DNA from: Pseudarthrobacter sp. C4D7 | GTDB lineage: Bacteria; Actinomycetota; Actinomycetes; Actinomycetales; Micrococcaceae | DNA: 64,000 nt | Reading direction: 5' to 3' | NCBI RefSeq assembly: GCF_013359725.1 | Contig: NZ_JABFMW010000002.1 | Coordinates: 186,001 to 250,000, forward strand | Shown here: positions 31,569 to 43,718 of the stretch, piece after piece | How the letters are laid out: the number at the start of each line of letters is the position of its first letter | How positions within the stretch are numbered: position 1 is the stretch's first letter | Translations under genes and position numbers: made by a program | The notes under the pieces: generated by a model | What the model saw: only the letters and a program-made list of their open reading frames with translations | Told to the model about the DNA's origin: nothing | Database searches by the model: none

Positions 31569-32465
31569 CTAGAACTTCTGGTCTTCCAGCGGGGCGAAGC
31601 CCTTGCCCCGTAGTCCGAGGCTGAACGAACGCGCCCACCCCAGGAACCCTGGAAGATCGCGGCGCTGCAGGAAGTAGCCCGCGTAGCCGCCGACGTCCGC
31701 CACCAATGAACGCACCCGGACATAGCGGCGGATGAGGTAGCCGCGGTTCCGGTAATAGTAGTAGCGCTTGAAAGCGGAGTCCGGCACGATCACGTGCCAG
31801 CGTGCGCCGTAGACATGCTGCGTTTCACTGAAGGCGTGCGGGTGCGTGATGGCGGTAGTGGTCACCGTCCCGAACCGGATTCCGGCCTTGCGCAGCCGGA
31901 TGGTGAAATCAACCTCGTCGCCGCGGATGAACAGGCGCATGTCCGGCAGGCCCACCTTGAAGAACACATCAGAGCGGATCAGCGCACCGTTGAAAAAATG
32001 GCCATCGTTCGCCAGGAACCCGAGCTTCTCAACCTCGGCCCGGTCGTGCGTGACCTTGCCGTCAAGGCGGAAGAAAAAGGACAGCCGGTCGGGATGGCCG
32101 GGCGCCGTGACCAGGGGGACCACCGCCTCCAGGTCCCGTGCCTCAGCCTCACGAAGCAGCGTGGCGAGGCACTCCGGGTCGGCCGGTTCGGCGTCGTCGT
32201 CCATCAACCAGATCCAGCGGGCACCGCTGGCCACTGCCTTGAGCGCGGCGAGTGCAAAACCGCCGGCACCGCCGAGGTTCGCCTCGGAGCGGACATAGTC
32301 CACGTTGGGGTGCGCCGCCGCTACCTCCGCAGCCGGGACGGTACCGCTGTCCACCAGGCAAATCGTGTCCACCTGCCGGCTCTGGGCGTTGATGGAATCC
32401 AGCAGGACGGAGAGTTCCTTGGGCCGGTCAAACGTCACGGCGGCAACCGCAATGCGGGGGGTCAT
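31569..32465 (-). CDS. Family 2 glycosyltransferase, possibly galactofuranosyl/rhamnosyl type
   Basis: A 298-residue GT-A enzyme. The N-terminal VAAVTFDRPKELSVLLDSI and nucleotide-sugar motif WIWLMDDDAEPADP (a DDD metal site) are clear. Later HFFNGALIRSDVFFKVGLPD and RGDEVDFTIRLRKAG carry the catalytic acid region. The layout resembles GlfT-like galactofuranosyltransferases, but acceptor and donor cannot be fixed. The ATG at 32465, with AAAGGA seven bases before it, is preferred over the in-frame start at 32510. It is transcribed against its glycan neighbours. Confidence 0.87.
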   Translation of the reverse strand: MTPRIAVAAVTFDRPKELSVLLDSINAQSRQVDTICLVDSGTVPAAEVAAAHPNVDYVRSEANLGGAGGFALAALKAVASGARWIWLMDDDAEPADPECLATLLREAEARDLEAVVPLVTAPGHPDRLSFFFRLDGKVTHDRAEVEKLGFLANDGHFFNGALIRSDVFFKVGLPDMRLFIRGDEVDFTIRLRKAGIRFGTVTTTAITHPHAFSETQHVYGARWHVIVPDSAFKRYYYYRNRGYLIRRYVRVRSLVADVGGYAGYFLQRRDLPGFLGWARSFSLGLRGKGFAPLEDQKF

Positions 32466-32758
32466 GGGGGTCCTTTCAGCATGGCTGCCAGGGAGTTCCC
32501 CGCCGGTCATGCGCCCGTGTGGCGCGGAGCCATGGTGCCTGTGGCACTAGTATCTTTGACTAGAGTCCACTGTAATACAGCCCTGTAAGGCGCTGCGTGC
32601 ACGTCTGTGCGCACTGCCTGCCGCGCTCGGCGACGGAGAAGTTTCATTTATCGAAGAACAGATTCCCGGCCCGTGAGCCCATACACCCGGAACCGCCTGC
32701 CACTGCAGCCGAACGGCGCCGGCACCTCCATCTTGACTCCAGTTGCGGTTGCCGTCCC
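32466..32758. other. Intergenic region between GT2 and wecA-like genes
   Basis: About 290 bp upstream of both divergent genes. The GT2 ribosome site is at its left edge. The reading frame of the wecA-like gene stays open back to 32597, but that part is Arg/His/Cys-rich and unlike the protein. A/T-rich patches occur at 32548-32580, yet I see no convincing -35/-10 pair. Confidence 0.4.
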
Positions 32759-33871
32759 ATGATCATGTACCTGCTCATGGGGCTGACCGCCGCCATCGTC
32801 TCCTACGCAGCGACCTGGGGCGCCCGTGTCGTTGGCCACCGGCTGGAACTGCACCTGCCCATCCGCAGCCGCGACATGCATTCCACGCCGGTGTCCAGGC
32901 TCGGCGGGGTGGCGATCTTCCTGGGGGTCATGGTGGCGCTGGTCGTGGCCAGCCAGTCCTTCTTCGTCAAGGACATTTACCGTAACAACTTCTCACCCTG
33001 GGGCGTATTGGCCGGGGCTGCCGTGATCGTCCTGGTGGGCGTCGCGGACGATCTCCTGGACATCCGCTGGTGGGTAAAGCTGATCGGGCAGAGCGTCGCC
33101 GCGTTGACGGTGGCCACCTGGGGGGTCCAGATGACCATCGTCCCCTGGATTCCCGAGCCCATCTACCTCGAGGATGGAACGCTCCGGATCGTGCTGACGG
33201 CCGGGCTGATCGTCACCACCATGAACGCCTTCAACTTCATCGACGGACTGGACGGGCTCGCCGCAGGTGTGGCCATCATCGGCGGCACGGCATTCTTCTT
33301 CACCGCGTACTGGGTGCACCGGAATGCGGTACTCCTGGACTACTCAGACCTGGCAACCCTCATTACCGCCGTGCTGGTGGGTGGCTGCCTCGGCTTCCTG
33401 CCGCACAACTTTTTCCCGTCGAAGATCTTCATGGGCGACTCCGGCGCCATGCTGATCGGACTCCTCATGGCCTCGGCGGGCATCGTGTCCACAGGGCAAA
33501 TCACGTCGGGCCTCTATGACCGTGCCAACGGCATCTCCACCATCATCCCCATCCTCCTTCCCTTCGCTGTGCTCTTCCTTCCGCTGCTGGACCTTGGACT
33601 CGCGGTCGTGCGGCGGACTGCCCGTGGACGGTCTCCCTGGTCCGCGGACCGCGGACACCTGCACCACAAACTGCTGGACATCGGCTACTCGCACCGCACT
33701 GCGGTCATCCTGATGTACCTCTGGACCGCCGTCCTGTCCTTCGGTGGCCTGGCGTTCGCTGTCTTCCCCTGGCACATCGTCCTCGCCGTGGACATCTTTG
33801 CCACGTTGGTCATGGGGCTCGTGACAGCGTGGCCGTACCTGTCCCGCGGCAACGGGGAAACCGCGGCGTAA
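32759..33871 (+). CDS. wecA: Undecaprenyl-phosphate GlcNAc-1-phosphate transferase (WecA/TagO/MraY family)
   Basis: A 370-residue polytopic membrane enzyme (about 10-11 spans) that transfers GlcNAc-1-phosphate, or another sugar-1-phosphate, onto undecaprenyl phosphate and so starts a surface glycan. Seen motifs are VADDLLDI, the catalytic NAFNFIDGLDGLAAG, IFMGDSGA and the HLHHKLLDIGYSHRTA loop of the WecA/TagO subgroup. The ATG at 32759 is chosen because the first membrane span starts there; no good ribosome site is visible, so the start is uncertain. It lies just before the ATP synthase operon, the position of rfe (Rv1302) in mycobacteria. Confidence 0.9.
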   Translation: MIMYLLMGLTAAIVSYAATWGARVVGHRLELHLPIRSRDMHSTPVSRLGGVAIFLGVMVALVVASQSFFVKDIYRNNFSPWGVLAGAAVIVLVGVADDLLDIRWWVKLIGQSVAALTVATWGVQMTIVPWIPEPIYLEDGTLRIVLTAGLIVTTMNAFNFIDGLDGLAAGVAIIGGTAFFFTAYWVHRNAVLLDYSDLATLITAVLVGGCLGFLPHNFFPSKIFMGDSGAMLIGLLMASAGIVSTGQITSGLYDRANGISTIIPILLPFAVLFLPLLDLGLAVVRRTARGRSPWSADRGHLHHKLLDIGYSHRTAVILMYLWTAVLSFGGLAFAVFPWHIVLAVDIFATLVMGLVTAWPYLSRGNGETAA

Positions 33872-33900
33872 CAGCTGTTCGGAATTATTTCTATCTCATG

Positions 33901-33906
33901 TAGAAT
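33901..33906 (+). promoter_or_regulatory. ATP synthase operon -10 element
   Basis: TAGAAT in an A/T-rich stretch, with TTCGGA 17 bases upstream as a weak -35. It would give a leader of about 70 bases before the first atp-linked gene at 33983. Confidence 0.45.
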
Positions 33907-33982
33907 TTAGGGGCAGCCCAAGCTGCCACTCCACCCCCTGCCTCCTGGCGATCCGTCATGTGGTGACGACGATTGGGATCTC

Positions 33983-34465
33983 ATGACCTCCAACGCCGAG
34001 TCCGGACCTGCCTCCGGCAATGGACCCGTTGGTACGTCTGGTCCCACCCGTTCGCTCTGGCTGAACCTGCTCAAGCGCAGCTCTGTTGCTGCAGTTGCCG
34101 GACTTGTGCTGTGCGCAATCCCGGCCGCTGTCCTCAACGGGGCCACCGGGGCGGTCTCCAGCGTCCTGGGCGGCCTGCTGGTGATGCTGTTCTTCAGCAT
34201 CAGCCTGCTGGTGGGCCACTTCGTGGGACGAAGCAACCCATCGGGTGCAATCGGAATGTTCGTCGCCACCTACTTCATCAAAGTGGTTGGCTTCGCCGTT
34301 GTCCTGTTCGTCATCGGTGCTCCTGAATGGCTCCACGGCCGCTGGTTCATCATCGGCGCCATCGTGGCGGTGGTCCTGTGGCAGGCCGCAGAGATCCATG
34401 GCTTCAGCAGGGCGCGCCTCCAGATCTACAACGATCCAGAAGACAAGGGAGCATCCAATGCGTGA
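33983..34465 (+). CDS. atpI: ATP synthase-associated AtpI-like membrane protein
   Basis: A 160-residue protein with a Ser/Gly-rich cytosolic N-terminus of about 28 residues and four hydrophobic segments (about 32-50, 55-75, 88-108, 117-135). It ends in a charged tail (IYNDPEDKG). Position directly before the Fo genes and topology match the AtpI group, proposed to help c-ring assembly or Mg2+ supply. This is the Rv1303 position. Its last eight bases overlap the start of the next gene. Confidence 0.75.
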   Translation: MTSNAESGPASGNGPVGTSGPTRSLWLNLLKRSSVAAVAGLVLCAIPAAVLNGATGAVSSVLGGLLVMLFFSISLLVGHFVGRSNPSGAIGMFVATYFIKVVGFAVVLFVIGAPEWLHGRWFIIGAIVAVVLWQAAEIHGFSRARLQIYNDPEDKGASNA

Positions 34466-34796
34466 TCGGAAAAAAGCCGCAGGCGCCGCACATGGCAAAC
34501 GCGGATCAACCGACTCCACGCAGGGTGCTGCCGACGTGTCCACCGATGGGGGCTACAACGCTGGAATGGCTGTATTCAGCTACATCATTGGCGGAATCAT
34601 CGTCTGGAGTTTGATAGGGTGGGGACTGGATTATCTGTGGGGAACGCGCTGGATTGTGCTCGCAGGCGCTCTGCTTGGAGCCGTCGGAGGTTTCTACCTT
34701 TCCCACATGCACGGCCTCACCAGTTCCCGAAAAATTGCTGATGGGCGCCATGCTCCCAGCGCACCGTCCCAGGACGGAAAAGATAGTGCCAAATAA
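34458..34796 (+). CDS. atpZ: AtpZ/AtpI-family small membrane protein
   Basis: A 112-residue protein with a basic cytosolic N-terminus and a helical hairpin (AVFSYIIGGIIVWSLIGWGL, then a span ending GGFYLSHMHG), the shape of the AtpZ/AtpI (F0F1-ATPase subunit) family. The ATG at 34458 overlaps the upstream stop by eight bases. The in-frame open stretch back to 34245 is a shadow of the upstream gene. It probably works with the preceding AtpI-like protein in Fo assembly (inference). Confidence 0.78.
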   Translation: MRDRKKAAGAAHGKRGSTDSTQGAADVSTDGGYNAGMAVFSYIIGGIIVWSLIGWGLDYLWGTRWIVLAGALLGAVGGFYLSHMHGLTSSRKIADGRHAPSAPSQDGKDSAK

Positions 34797-34877
34797 TTTC
34801 ACAGGGGGAACAGCAGGCTGTCACGCTGCCGGACCCCGCCCAACGCCCAATGATGGACACTGCAGAGAGGAAACGCG

Positions 34878-35678
34878 TTGATCGCGCTTGCGCTCCCGGC
34901 CCAAGATTCAGGAGAGTTCACTCCTCCTGGTATTAACGAAATGCATTTGCCGGCAATCCTGCCGTGGGGTGCCGCAGAAGGATTCTCCAAGCAGATGCTG
35001 CTGGTCCTCCTCTCTGTCGTCTTTATCGCCGTCTTCTTCGTGCTCGCCGCACGCAAGCAGCAGCTGGTACCCGGCAAGCTCCAGTTCGCCGGCGAAGCCG
35101 CTTACGGCTTCGTCCGCAACGGTATTGCCAAGGACATCATCGGCGGCAGGGACTTCATTAAGTACGTCCCCCTGCTGTTCAGCCTGTTCTTCTTCATCCT
35201 GGTCAACAACATCTACGGCGCCATCCCGGTGTTCCAGCTCCCCACGTTCTCGCACGTGGGTGGAGCGTATGTGCTGGCCGGCCTGGTGTACGTCACCTGG
35301 ATCGCCATCGGCGTCAAGAAGAACGGCCTGCGCTACTTCAAGCTTGCAACGGTCCCCTCGGGCGTGCCGTGGTACATCCTGCCGATCGTCATCCCGATCG
35401 AAATCATCTCCAACTTCGTTGTCCGGCCCGTCACGCACAGCCTCCGTCTGTTCGCGACCATGCTCGCCGGCCACCTGATCGTGATGATCGCCGGTTCCGG
35501 CATCGAGTACCTCATCATGCAGGAGAACGTGCTGCTGAAGGGAACCTCGATCCTGGTTCTCGCCGGTGCCATCGCCATGTACATGCTTGAAGCCCTGATC
35601 ATGGTCCTGCAGGCCTACGTCTTTACGCTGCTGACCGCGATCTACATCGAAGGCGCACTGCACGCCGACAGCCACTAG
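34878..35678 (+). CDS. atpB: ATP synthase Fo subunit a
   Basis: A 266-residue subunit with five to six membrane helices forming the proton half-channels. The essential arginine is in [18 protein letters not shown]. The start appears to be TTG at 34878, eight bases after GAGAGG; no ATG or GTG fits better. Subunits a, c, b, delta, alpha, gamma, beta and epsilon follow in standard order. Confidence 0.96.
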   Translation: MIALALPAQDSGEFTPPGINEMHLPAILPWGAAEGFSKQMLLVLLSVVFIAVFFVLAARKQQLVPGKLQFAGEAAYGFVRNGIAKDIIGGRDFIKYVPLLFSLFFFILVNNIYGAIPVFQLPTFSHVGGAYVLAGLVYVTWIAIGVKKNGLRYFKLATVPSGVPWYILPIVIPIEIISNFVVRPVTHSLRLFATMLAGHLIVMIAGSGIEYLIMQENVLLKGTSILVLAGAIAMYMLEALIMVLQAYVFTLLTAIYIEGALHADSH

Positions 35679-35788
35679 GCACGCCAGCCGGGGCAACACG
35701 CACCGGCGGCACACCACAGTCTTCCCCTAGCGGGGATGAAGCAACCCAAACAACCTGCCACACAAGTGGCATCTTGAAAGGAAAAAAA

Positions 35789-36007
35789 ATGGAAGGCTCC
35801 ATCAACGGCTCCCTCAACCTCATCGGCTATGGCCTCTCGGCTATCGGCGGTGGTATCGGTGTGGGTCTCGTGTTCGCTGCCTACATCAACGGCGTTGCAC
35901 GCCAGCCGGAAGCCCAGCGCGTCCTGCAGCCGATCGCATTCCTCGGCCTGGCCCTGACCGAAGCACTCGCCATCCTGGGCCTGGTCTTCGCTTTCGTTCT
36001 CAAGTAA
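35789..36007 (+). CDS. atpE: ATP synthase Fo subunit c
   Basis: A 72-residue proteolipid with two membrane helices. The glycine-rich helix is [20 protein letters not shown], the polar loop is RQPEA, and the proton-carrying glutamate is in [15 protein letters not shown]. The ATG at 35789 behind GAAAGGA is the start; an in-frame TTG 15 bases earlier lies inside that ribosome site. The carboxylate is Glu with no obvious Na+-site residues, so the ring is proton-driven. Confidence 0.97.
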   Translation: MEGSINGSLNLIGYGLSAIGGGIGVGLVFAAYINGVARQPEAQRVLQPIAFLGLALTEALAILGLVFAFVLK

Positions 36008-36058
36008 ACCCTTCAGAACTCAGCGAACATTCAGAACCGAGTAGATAAGGACGGGTGA

Positions 36059-36612
<554 letters not shown>

Positions 36613-36613
<1 letters not shown>

Positions 36614-37440
36614 TGGCAGGCGTATCGAGCGAATCGCTGGCAACAGCCCTTGCCGGTTTGGAAGCGAAACTTCCTACGGCGTCGCTGCAGCTGGCAAAGG
36701 AACTCTTCGGAATTCTGGGAATGGTGGACAGCTCGGCTGGCTTGCGCCGTGCCCTGACTGACCCCTCGCGCAGCGGTGACGAAAAGTCGGCGCTGGTGCG
36801 GCAGCTGGTTGGCGGAAAAGTCTCCGCTGATGCTGCTGAGATTGCGGCCGGACTGGCCAGCTCACGCTGGGCATCGGCACGTGACATCGGCGATGCACTC
36901 GAGACTCTTGCCGCAACGGTGGTCATTTCCGTTGCTGAAAACAAGTCGGCCGTTTCTGCCTCCGGAATCACTGGCCTGGAAGAGCTGGAAAACGATCTGT
37001 TTTCCTTCAACCAGGCTGTTGCCTCCAACCACGAGGTACAACGTGCTCTGTCCGAACCGCAGGCATCGGGTGCAGCTAAGGCTGGCCTTGCCGAGAAGCT
37101 GGTACCCGGCGTCAGCGAGGAAGCCAAAGTCCTCATTACGCAGGCTGTCAGCGAACCACGCGGGATCAAGCCCACCCGGCTTGTGGAACGGTTCGCCGAA
37201 CTGGCGGCCAAGCGGCAGCAGCGCTGGATTGCAACGGTCAGCGTAACCCGGCCCTTGTCGCAGACGCAGCTGGCACGCCTCCAGGCGGGCCTGAACGCGC
37301 TGTACGGGCGGGAACTCAAGGTCAACATCAACGTTGACCCCTCGCTTATTGGCGGAATCCGCGTCCAGGTGGGTGACGAAGTGCTTGACGCTTCGGTACT
37401 CTCCCGGCTGGGCGAACTGCAACGCCAGCTGGCCGGCTAG
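36613..37440 (+). CDS. atpH: ATP synthase F1 subunit delta
   Basis: A 275-residue OSCP/delta subunit linking the b stalk to the alpha3beta3 head. The C-terminal half has the family segment VSVTRPLSQTQLARLQAGL and GGIRVQVGDEVLDASV. It is about 100 residues longer than E. coli delta because of an N-terminal extension but is not fused to b, unlike the mycobacterial b-delta protein. ATG coupled to the atpF stop. Confidence 0.95.
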
Positions 37441-37518
37441 CCGGACAAGCACAACCAAACTGATAGAAAACCCGGTCACCGTTTGCGGTGATCACAAACA
37501 GGAGAGCAGGGACTGCAG

Positions 37519-39156
37519 ATGGCCGAATTGACCATCAACGCCGACGACGTCCGTAATGCGTTGAACGAGTTCGCGGCGTCCTACGAACCCGGAAACGCAG
37601 AGCGCGTAGAGGTTGGCCGTGTAACGACCGCAGGTGACGGCATCGCCCGTGTTGAGGGCCTTCCCTCGGTCATGGCGAACGAGCTTCTTCGCTTCGAAGA
37701 CGGCACGCTGGGCCTGGCCCAGAACCTTGACGTCCGCGAGATCGGTGTCATTATCCTCGGCGACTTCCAGGGCATCGAGGAAGGCCAGGAAGTACACCGC
37801 ACCGGGCAGGTTTTGTCCGTTCCGGTTGGCGACGCCTTCCTCGGCCGCGTGGTTGACCCCCTGGGCCAGCCCATGGACGACCTTGGCGAGATCAAGGCTG
37901 AAACCACCCGTGCCCTGGAACTCCAGGCGCCCGGCGTGACCCAGCGCAAGTCGGTCCACGAACCGATGCAGACCGGCCTGAAGGCCATCGACGCGATGAT
38001 CCCGATCGGCCGCGGCCAGCGCCAGCTGATCATCGGCGACCGCCAGACCGGCAAGTCCGCCATCGCGATCGACACCATCATCAACCAGAAGGCCAACTGG
38101 GCTTCGGGCGATGTCACCAAGCAGGTCCGCTGCATCTACGTCGCCATCGGCCAGAAGGCGTCCACCATTGCCGCCATCCGCCAGACCCTCGAGGACAACG
38201 GCGCGCTTGAGTACACCACCATTGTGGCCTCTCCCGCGTCCGACCCCGCAGGCTTCAAGTACCTGGCACCGTACGCGGGCTCGGCCATTGGCCAGCACTG
38301 GATGTACGGCGGCAAGCACGTCCTGATCGTGTTTGATGACCTGTCCAAGCAGGCCGAGGCATACCGCGCCGTGTCGCTGCTCCTCCGCCGCCCGCCGGGA
38401 CGCGAAGCCTACCCGGGCGACGTGTTCTACCTGCACTCCCGCCTGCTGGAGCGTTGTGCAAAGCTCTCCGACGAGCTCGGCGCCGGCTCCATGACGGGCC
38501 TGCCGCTGATCGAGACCAAGGCGAATGACGTGTCCGCCTACATCCCGACCAACGTCATCTCCATCACCGACGGCCAGATCTTCCTGCAGTCGGACCTCTT
38601 CAACGCCAACCAGCGTCCCGCTGTTGACGTGGGTGTCTCGGTGTCCCGCGTTGGCGGTGCCGCCCAGGTGAAGTCCATGAAGAAGGTCTCCGGTACCTTG
38701 AAGCTGGACCTCGCCCAGTACCGCGACATGCAGGCATTCGCGATGTTCGCATCCGACCTGGACGCCGCGTCCCGCCAGCAGCTGACCCGTGGTGCACGCC
38801 TGATGGAACTGCTCAAGCAGGGCCAGTACTCGCCGTTCCCGGTGGAGGACCAGGTTGTGTCCATCTGGGCCGGCACCAACGGCTACCTGGATGACGTTCC
38901 CGTCGAGGACATCAGCCGCTTTGAGGCCGAGTTCCTGGAGCACCTGCGCCACAAGTCCTCGATCCTGACCACGCTGGCCCAGACCAACGTTCTGGACGAT
39001 GACACCGTTGCCGCTCTGAAGTCCTCGATTGTGGACTTCAAGAAGGGCTTCTTCGGCGAAGGTGACAACCACCTGGTAGGCGCCGGCCACGAGGAGCATG
39101 ACGCTATCTCCGAGGGCGAAGTCGACCAGGAAAAGATCGTCAAGCAGAAGCGCTAG
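37519..39156 (+). CDS. atpA: ATP synthase F1 subunit alpha
   Basis: A 545-residue non-catalytic nucleotide-binding subunit. Walker A is GDRQTGKSA, the alpha/beta signature is in the [14 protein letters not shown] region, and the N-terminal beta-barrel contains [18 protein letters not shown]-terminal Glu/Lys/Gln-rich tail of about 35 residues extends past the E. coli end, as in other actinobacteria. AGGAGAG precedes the ATG. A strong stem-loop separates it from atpG. Confidence 0.97.
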   Translation: MAELTINADDVRNALNEFAASYEPGNAERVEVGRVTTAGDGIARVEGLPSVMANELLRFEDGTLGLAQNLDVREIGVIILGDFQGIEEGQEVHRTGQVLSVPVGDAFLGRVVDPLGQPMDDLGEIKAETTRALELQAPGVTQRKSVHEPMQTGLKAIDAMIPIGRGQRQLIIGDRQTGKSAIAIDTIINQKANWASGDVTKQVRCIYVAIGQKASTIAAIRQTLEDNGALEYTTIVASPASDPAGFKYLAPYAGSAIGQHWMYGGKHVLIVFDDLSKQAEAYRAVSLLLRRPPGREAYPGDVFYLHSRLLERCAKLSDELGAGSMTGLPLIETKANDVSAYIPTNVISITDGQIFLQSDLFNANQRPAVDVGVSVSRVGGAAQVKSMKKVSGTLKLDLAQYRDMQAFAMFASDLDAASRQQLTRGARLMELLKQGQYSPFPVEDQVVSIWAGTNGYLDDVPVEDISRFEAEFLEHLRHKSSILTTLAQTNVLDDDTVAALKSSIVDFKKGFFGEGDNHLVGAGHEEHDAISEGEVDQEKIVKQKR

Positions 39157-39168
39157 TTCCGCATCGCC

Positions 39169-39200
39169 GGGTGTGCCGGGCCCCAGGGTCCGGCACACCC
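39169..39200 (+). repeat. Stem-loop between atpA and atpG
   Basis: The arms 39169-39179 and 39190-39200 (GGGTGTGCCGG / CCGGCACACCC) pair perfectly over 11 bp, and three more C-G pairs extend inside. It begins 13 bases after the atpA stop and has no T-run, so it is more likely an mRNA processing, stability or translational-balance element than a terminator. Confidence 0.7.
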
Positions 39201-39228
39201 AGCGACGGAATGTTAGGAAAGGATAAGT

Positions 39229-41656
<2,428 letters not shown>

Positions 41657-41657
41657 T

Positions 41658-41942
41658 ATGGCTGAGCTTGAGGTTGAGATTGTCGCAGCGGACCACTTTG
41701 TGTGGTCCGGAGCGGCCAAGATGGTCAAGGCCCGCACCAGCGATGGTGAAATCGGAATCCTGCCCGGCCACTCGCCCCTGCTGGCGATCCTGGCCGAGGG
41801 TGAACTGGCAATCCAGCCGGTGTCCGGTGATCGCATTGCGGTGGACGTGGACGGTGGATTCTTCTCCGTCGACAACAACCGCGTGGTGATCGTTGCTGAC
41901 AACGCCCAGCTGGGCGGCTCGGCTACCGCTGGGATCCGCTAG
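41658..41942 (+). CDS. atpC: ATP synthase F1 subunit epsilon (short form)
   Basis: A 94-residue protein that matches only the N-terminal beta-sandwich of epsilon (VEIVAADHFVWSG, GEIGILPGHSPLLA, VDVDGGFFSVDNN). The C-terminal helical hairpin that inhibits ATP hydrolysis in other bacteria is absent; E. coli epsilon has about 139 residues. The ATG lies one base after the atpD stop. The short form is known in other actinobacteria. Confidence 0.94.
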   Translation: MAELEVEIVAADHFVWSGAAKMVKARTSDGEIGILPGHSPLLAILAEGELAIQPVSGDRIAVDVDGGFFSVDNNRVVIVADNAQLGGSATAGIR

Positions 41943-41952
41943 CACGACCTTG

Positions 41953-42384
41953 ATGGACGCACCGGGTATTTCGTTCATCGCACTGGCAATCGCCTTCGGA
42001 TTGCTGATTATTGCACTGTGCCTTTCGGGGGTGCGCCGCTTCAACCTGCGGCGTGCCCTCGGCACGGTGGACGCCTCCATTTGCGTAGCTGGAAACAGCT
42101 GGCAGATGGGGGTTTGTCGTTATCAGGACAACGACCTTGAATGGTTCAGGCTCATCTCCCTGAGCGTCCGTCCCAAATACACCTTCAAACGCAGCTCACT
42201 GGAGCTGCTGGGCCGCAGGAAACCCACGGAAGCCGAAGCCGTGAAGGTCCAGCCGGACGTCGTCATCGTCGAACTCAGGTATGAGGGCCAGGACCTGCAC
42301 TTAGCCATGAAATTCGATGCCTACACGGGTCTCTCATCCTGGCTCGAAGCTGGTCCGGTCATCGGCGTGGGGACCTGGCGCTAG
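41953..42384 (+). CDS. DUF2550 membrane-anchored protein
   Basis: A 143-residue protein with one N-terminal membrane helix (ISFIALAIAFGLLIIALCLS), then basic RRFNLRRALGTVDASICVAG and a beta-rich domain. It matches the conserved actinobacterial DUF2550 gene that follows atpC (Rv1312 in M. tuberculosis). The ATG at 41953 lies 10 bases after atpC, so it is probably part of the atp transcript. No biochemical role is known; the constant linkage suggests a membrane or energy-related one. Confidence 0.85.
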   Translation: MDAPGISFIALAIAFGLLIIALCLSGVRRFNLRRALGTVDASICVAGNSWQMGVCRYQDNDLEWFRLISLSVRPKYTFKRSSLELLGRRKPTEAEAVKVQPDVVIVELRYEGQDLHLAMKFDAYTGLSSWLEAGPVIGVGTWR

Positions 42385-42389
42385 CCAAC

Positions 42390-43718
42390 GTGGACTGGTT
42401 TTCAGACATCCGGCTCACGGACGGTCCGCTGTACGGAACGGTCCTGGTGCTGGGAGTTGGCGGCGCTGCCTACCTCCTGGTGCCGCCCTGGCGCGCTTCC
42501 CTGACACCAGCGCACCGGGCGAGGGCCTGGGGCCTGCGCATCATTCTGGCAGCCGCAGCCGCGTCCGCCCTGGTGGCCACGGTCCACTGGGCCCTCATCA
42601 ACGTTTTCACAGTCTTTCCGGAGGATCTTCCGGACCCAGTGCTGCTGTGGCTGGTGCCCGGAGTCGCGGCGATCATCCTGGGCGCACTCCGTTTTCCCCG
42701 GACAGGCTGGGGCGGGCGCAGCAGCGGTGTCCTCGCCGCCGTGCTGGTGGTCCTGCTGTCCGCAATCCAGATCAACGCCTACTTTGGCCTGAACAGGACG
42801 GTGAGCGACCTCTTGGGAACTGCCCTGGCCCGCATCCCCGCCCTCGGCCAGGACGTGATGCGCCACCCGGGCGAACCCGACGGCGTACCGCTGCAGGGAT
42901 GGACGCCTCAGGGCGGGCTTCCTGCCGGGGGTGAACTGCGGCGGTCTCCCATCCCGGGAACAGCGTCCGGCATGAACACGCGGGAAGCCTTCATCTATCT
43001 TCCCCCGGCTTACTTCGCCGCCAACCGGCCCGCATTGCCGGTCCTGGTCCTGGTGGCTGGACAGCCGGGTGGTCCCGCGGACTGGCTGACGGGCGGAGCG
43101 ATCCGCGGCCATATGGACTCCTTCGCTGCCGCGCACGGGGGAGTGGCCCCCGTAGTGGTCATCCCGGATCCGAACGGATCGCAGTCGGCGAACACCATGT
43201 GCATGGACAGCCGCATTGCCAAGGCAGACACCTACCTGTCGCAGGACGTACCCCGCTGGATCAGTTCCACACTGGCGGTGGATACCAACCACAGACACTG
43301 GGCTGTGGGCGGTTTCTCCTTCGGTGGCACTTGCGCGGTGCAGATGGGAACCCGACATCCGGACATCTACGCAGATGTGCTGGCCTTTTCCAGCGAAGCC
43401 GAGCCCGCCATTGCCAAGGAGCGGCAGAAGACCATAGACGCGGCCTTCCCCGGAAACCCCGAAGAATTCACCAGACAGACCCCACTGGAGATCATGAAGC
43501 ACCAACGGTTCGACTCCAGCGGCATGTACCTTACTGCAGGCCAGAACGATCCTGAGTTCGTGGGGAACCTCCGCACGCTGGCCGCTGCGGCGGAGGGTGC
43601 AGGCTTCACCGTCCGGGCGTACGAAGTGGAGCACACCGGGCATTCCTGGGACACCTCGTCCAAGCGCATTGCCGATGCCCTGCAGTTCCTTGGCACCCAG
43701 TGGGGACTGCAGTGGTGA
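42390..43718 (+). CDS. Membrane-anchored alpha/beta-hydrolase (esterase D/antigen 85-like)
   Basis: A 442-residue protein. About four membrane spans fill residues 15-160, and an extracytoplasmic esterase domain fills about 190-442. The nucleophile serine is in GGFSFGGTCA, and the catalytic histidine is in VEHTGHSWDT, with PALPVLVLVAGQPGGPADW near the oxyanion site. Related actinobacterial esterases accompany aminoacyl-lipid synthases, and this one is translationally coupled (GTGA) to such a synthase. It may cleave the aminoacyl ester from the lipid (inference). The GTG start lies five bases after DUF2550, so it may be in the atp transcript. Confidence 0.8.
   Translation: MDWFSDIRLTDGPLYGTVLVLGVGGAAYLLVPPWRASLTPAHRARAWGLRIILAAAAASALVATVHWALINVFTVFPEDLPDPVLLWLVPGVAAIILGALRFPRTGWGGRSSGVLAAVLVVLLSAIQINAYFGLNRTVSDLLGTALARIPALGQDVMRHPGEPDGVPLQGWTPQGGLPAGGELRRSPIPGTASGMNTREAFIYLPPAYFAANRPALPVLVLVAGQPGGPADWLTGGAIRGHMDSFAAAHGGVAPVVVIPDPNGSQSANTMCMDSRIAKADTYLSQDVPRWISSTLAVDTNHRHWAVGGFSFGGTCAVQMGTRHPDIYADVLAFSSEAEPAIAKERQKTIDAAFPGNPEEFTRQTPLEIMKHQRFDSSGMYLTAGQNDPEFVGNLRTLAAAAEGAGFTVRAYEVEHTGHSWDTSSKRIADALQFLGTQWGLQW

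Noticed and set aside
32556-32578. TTGACT and TAATAC as a promoter for the wecA-like gene
   Set aside because: The spacing is 11 bases, too short for a -35/-10 pair.
37474-37492. Short hairpin between atpH and atpA
   Set aside because: Only about six base pairs, within chance expectation for this base composition.
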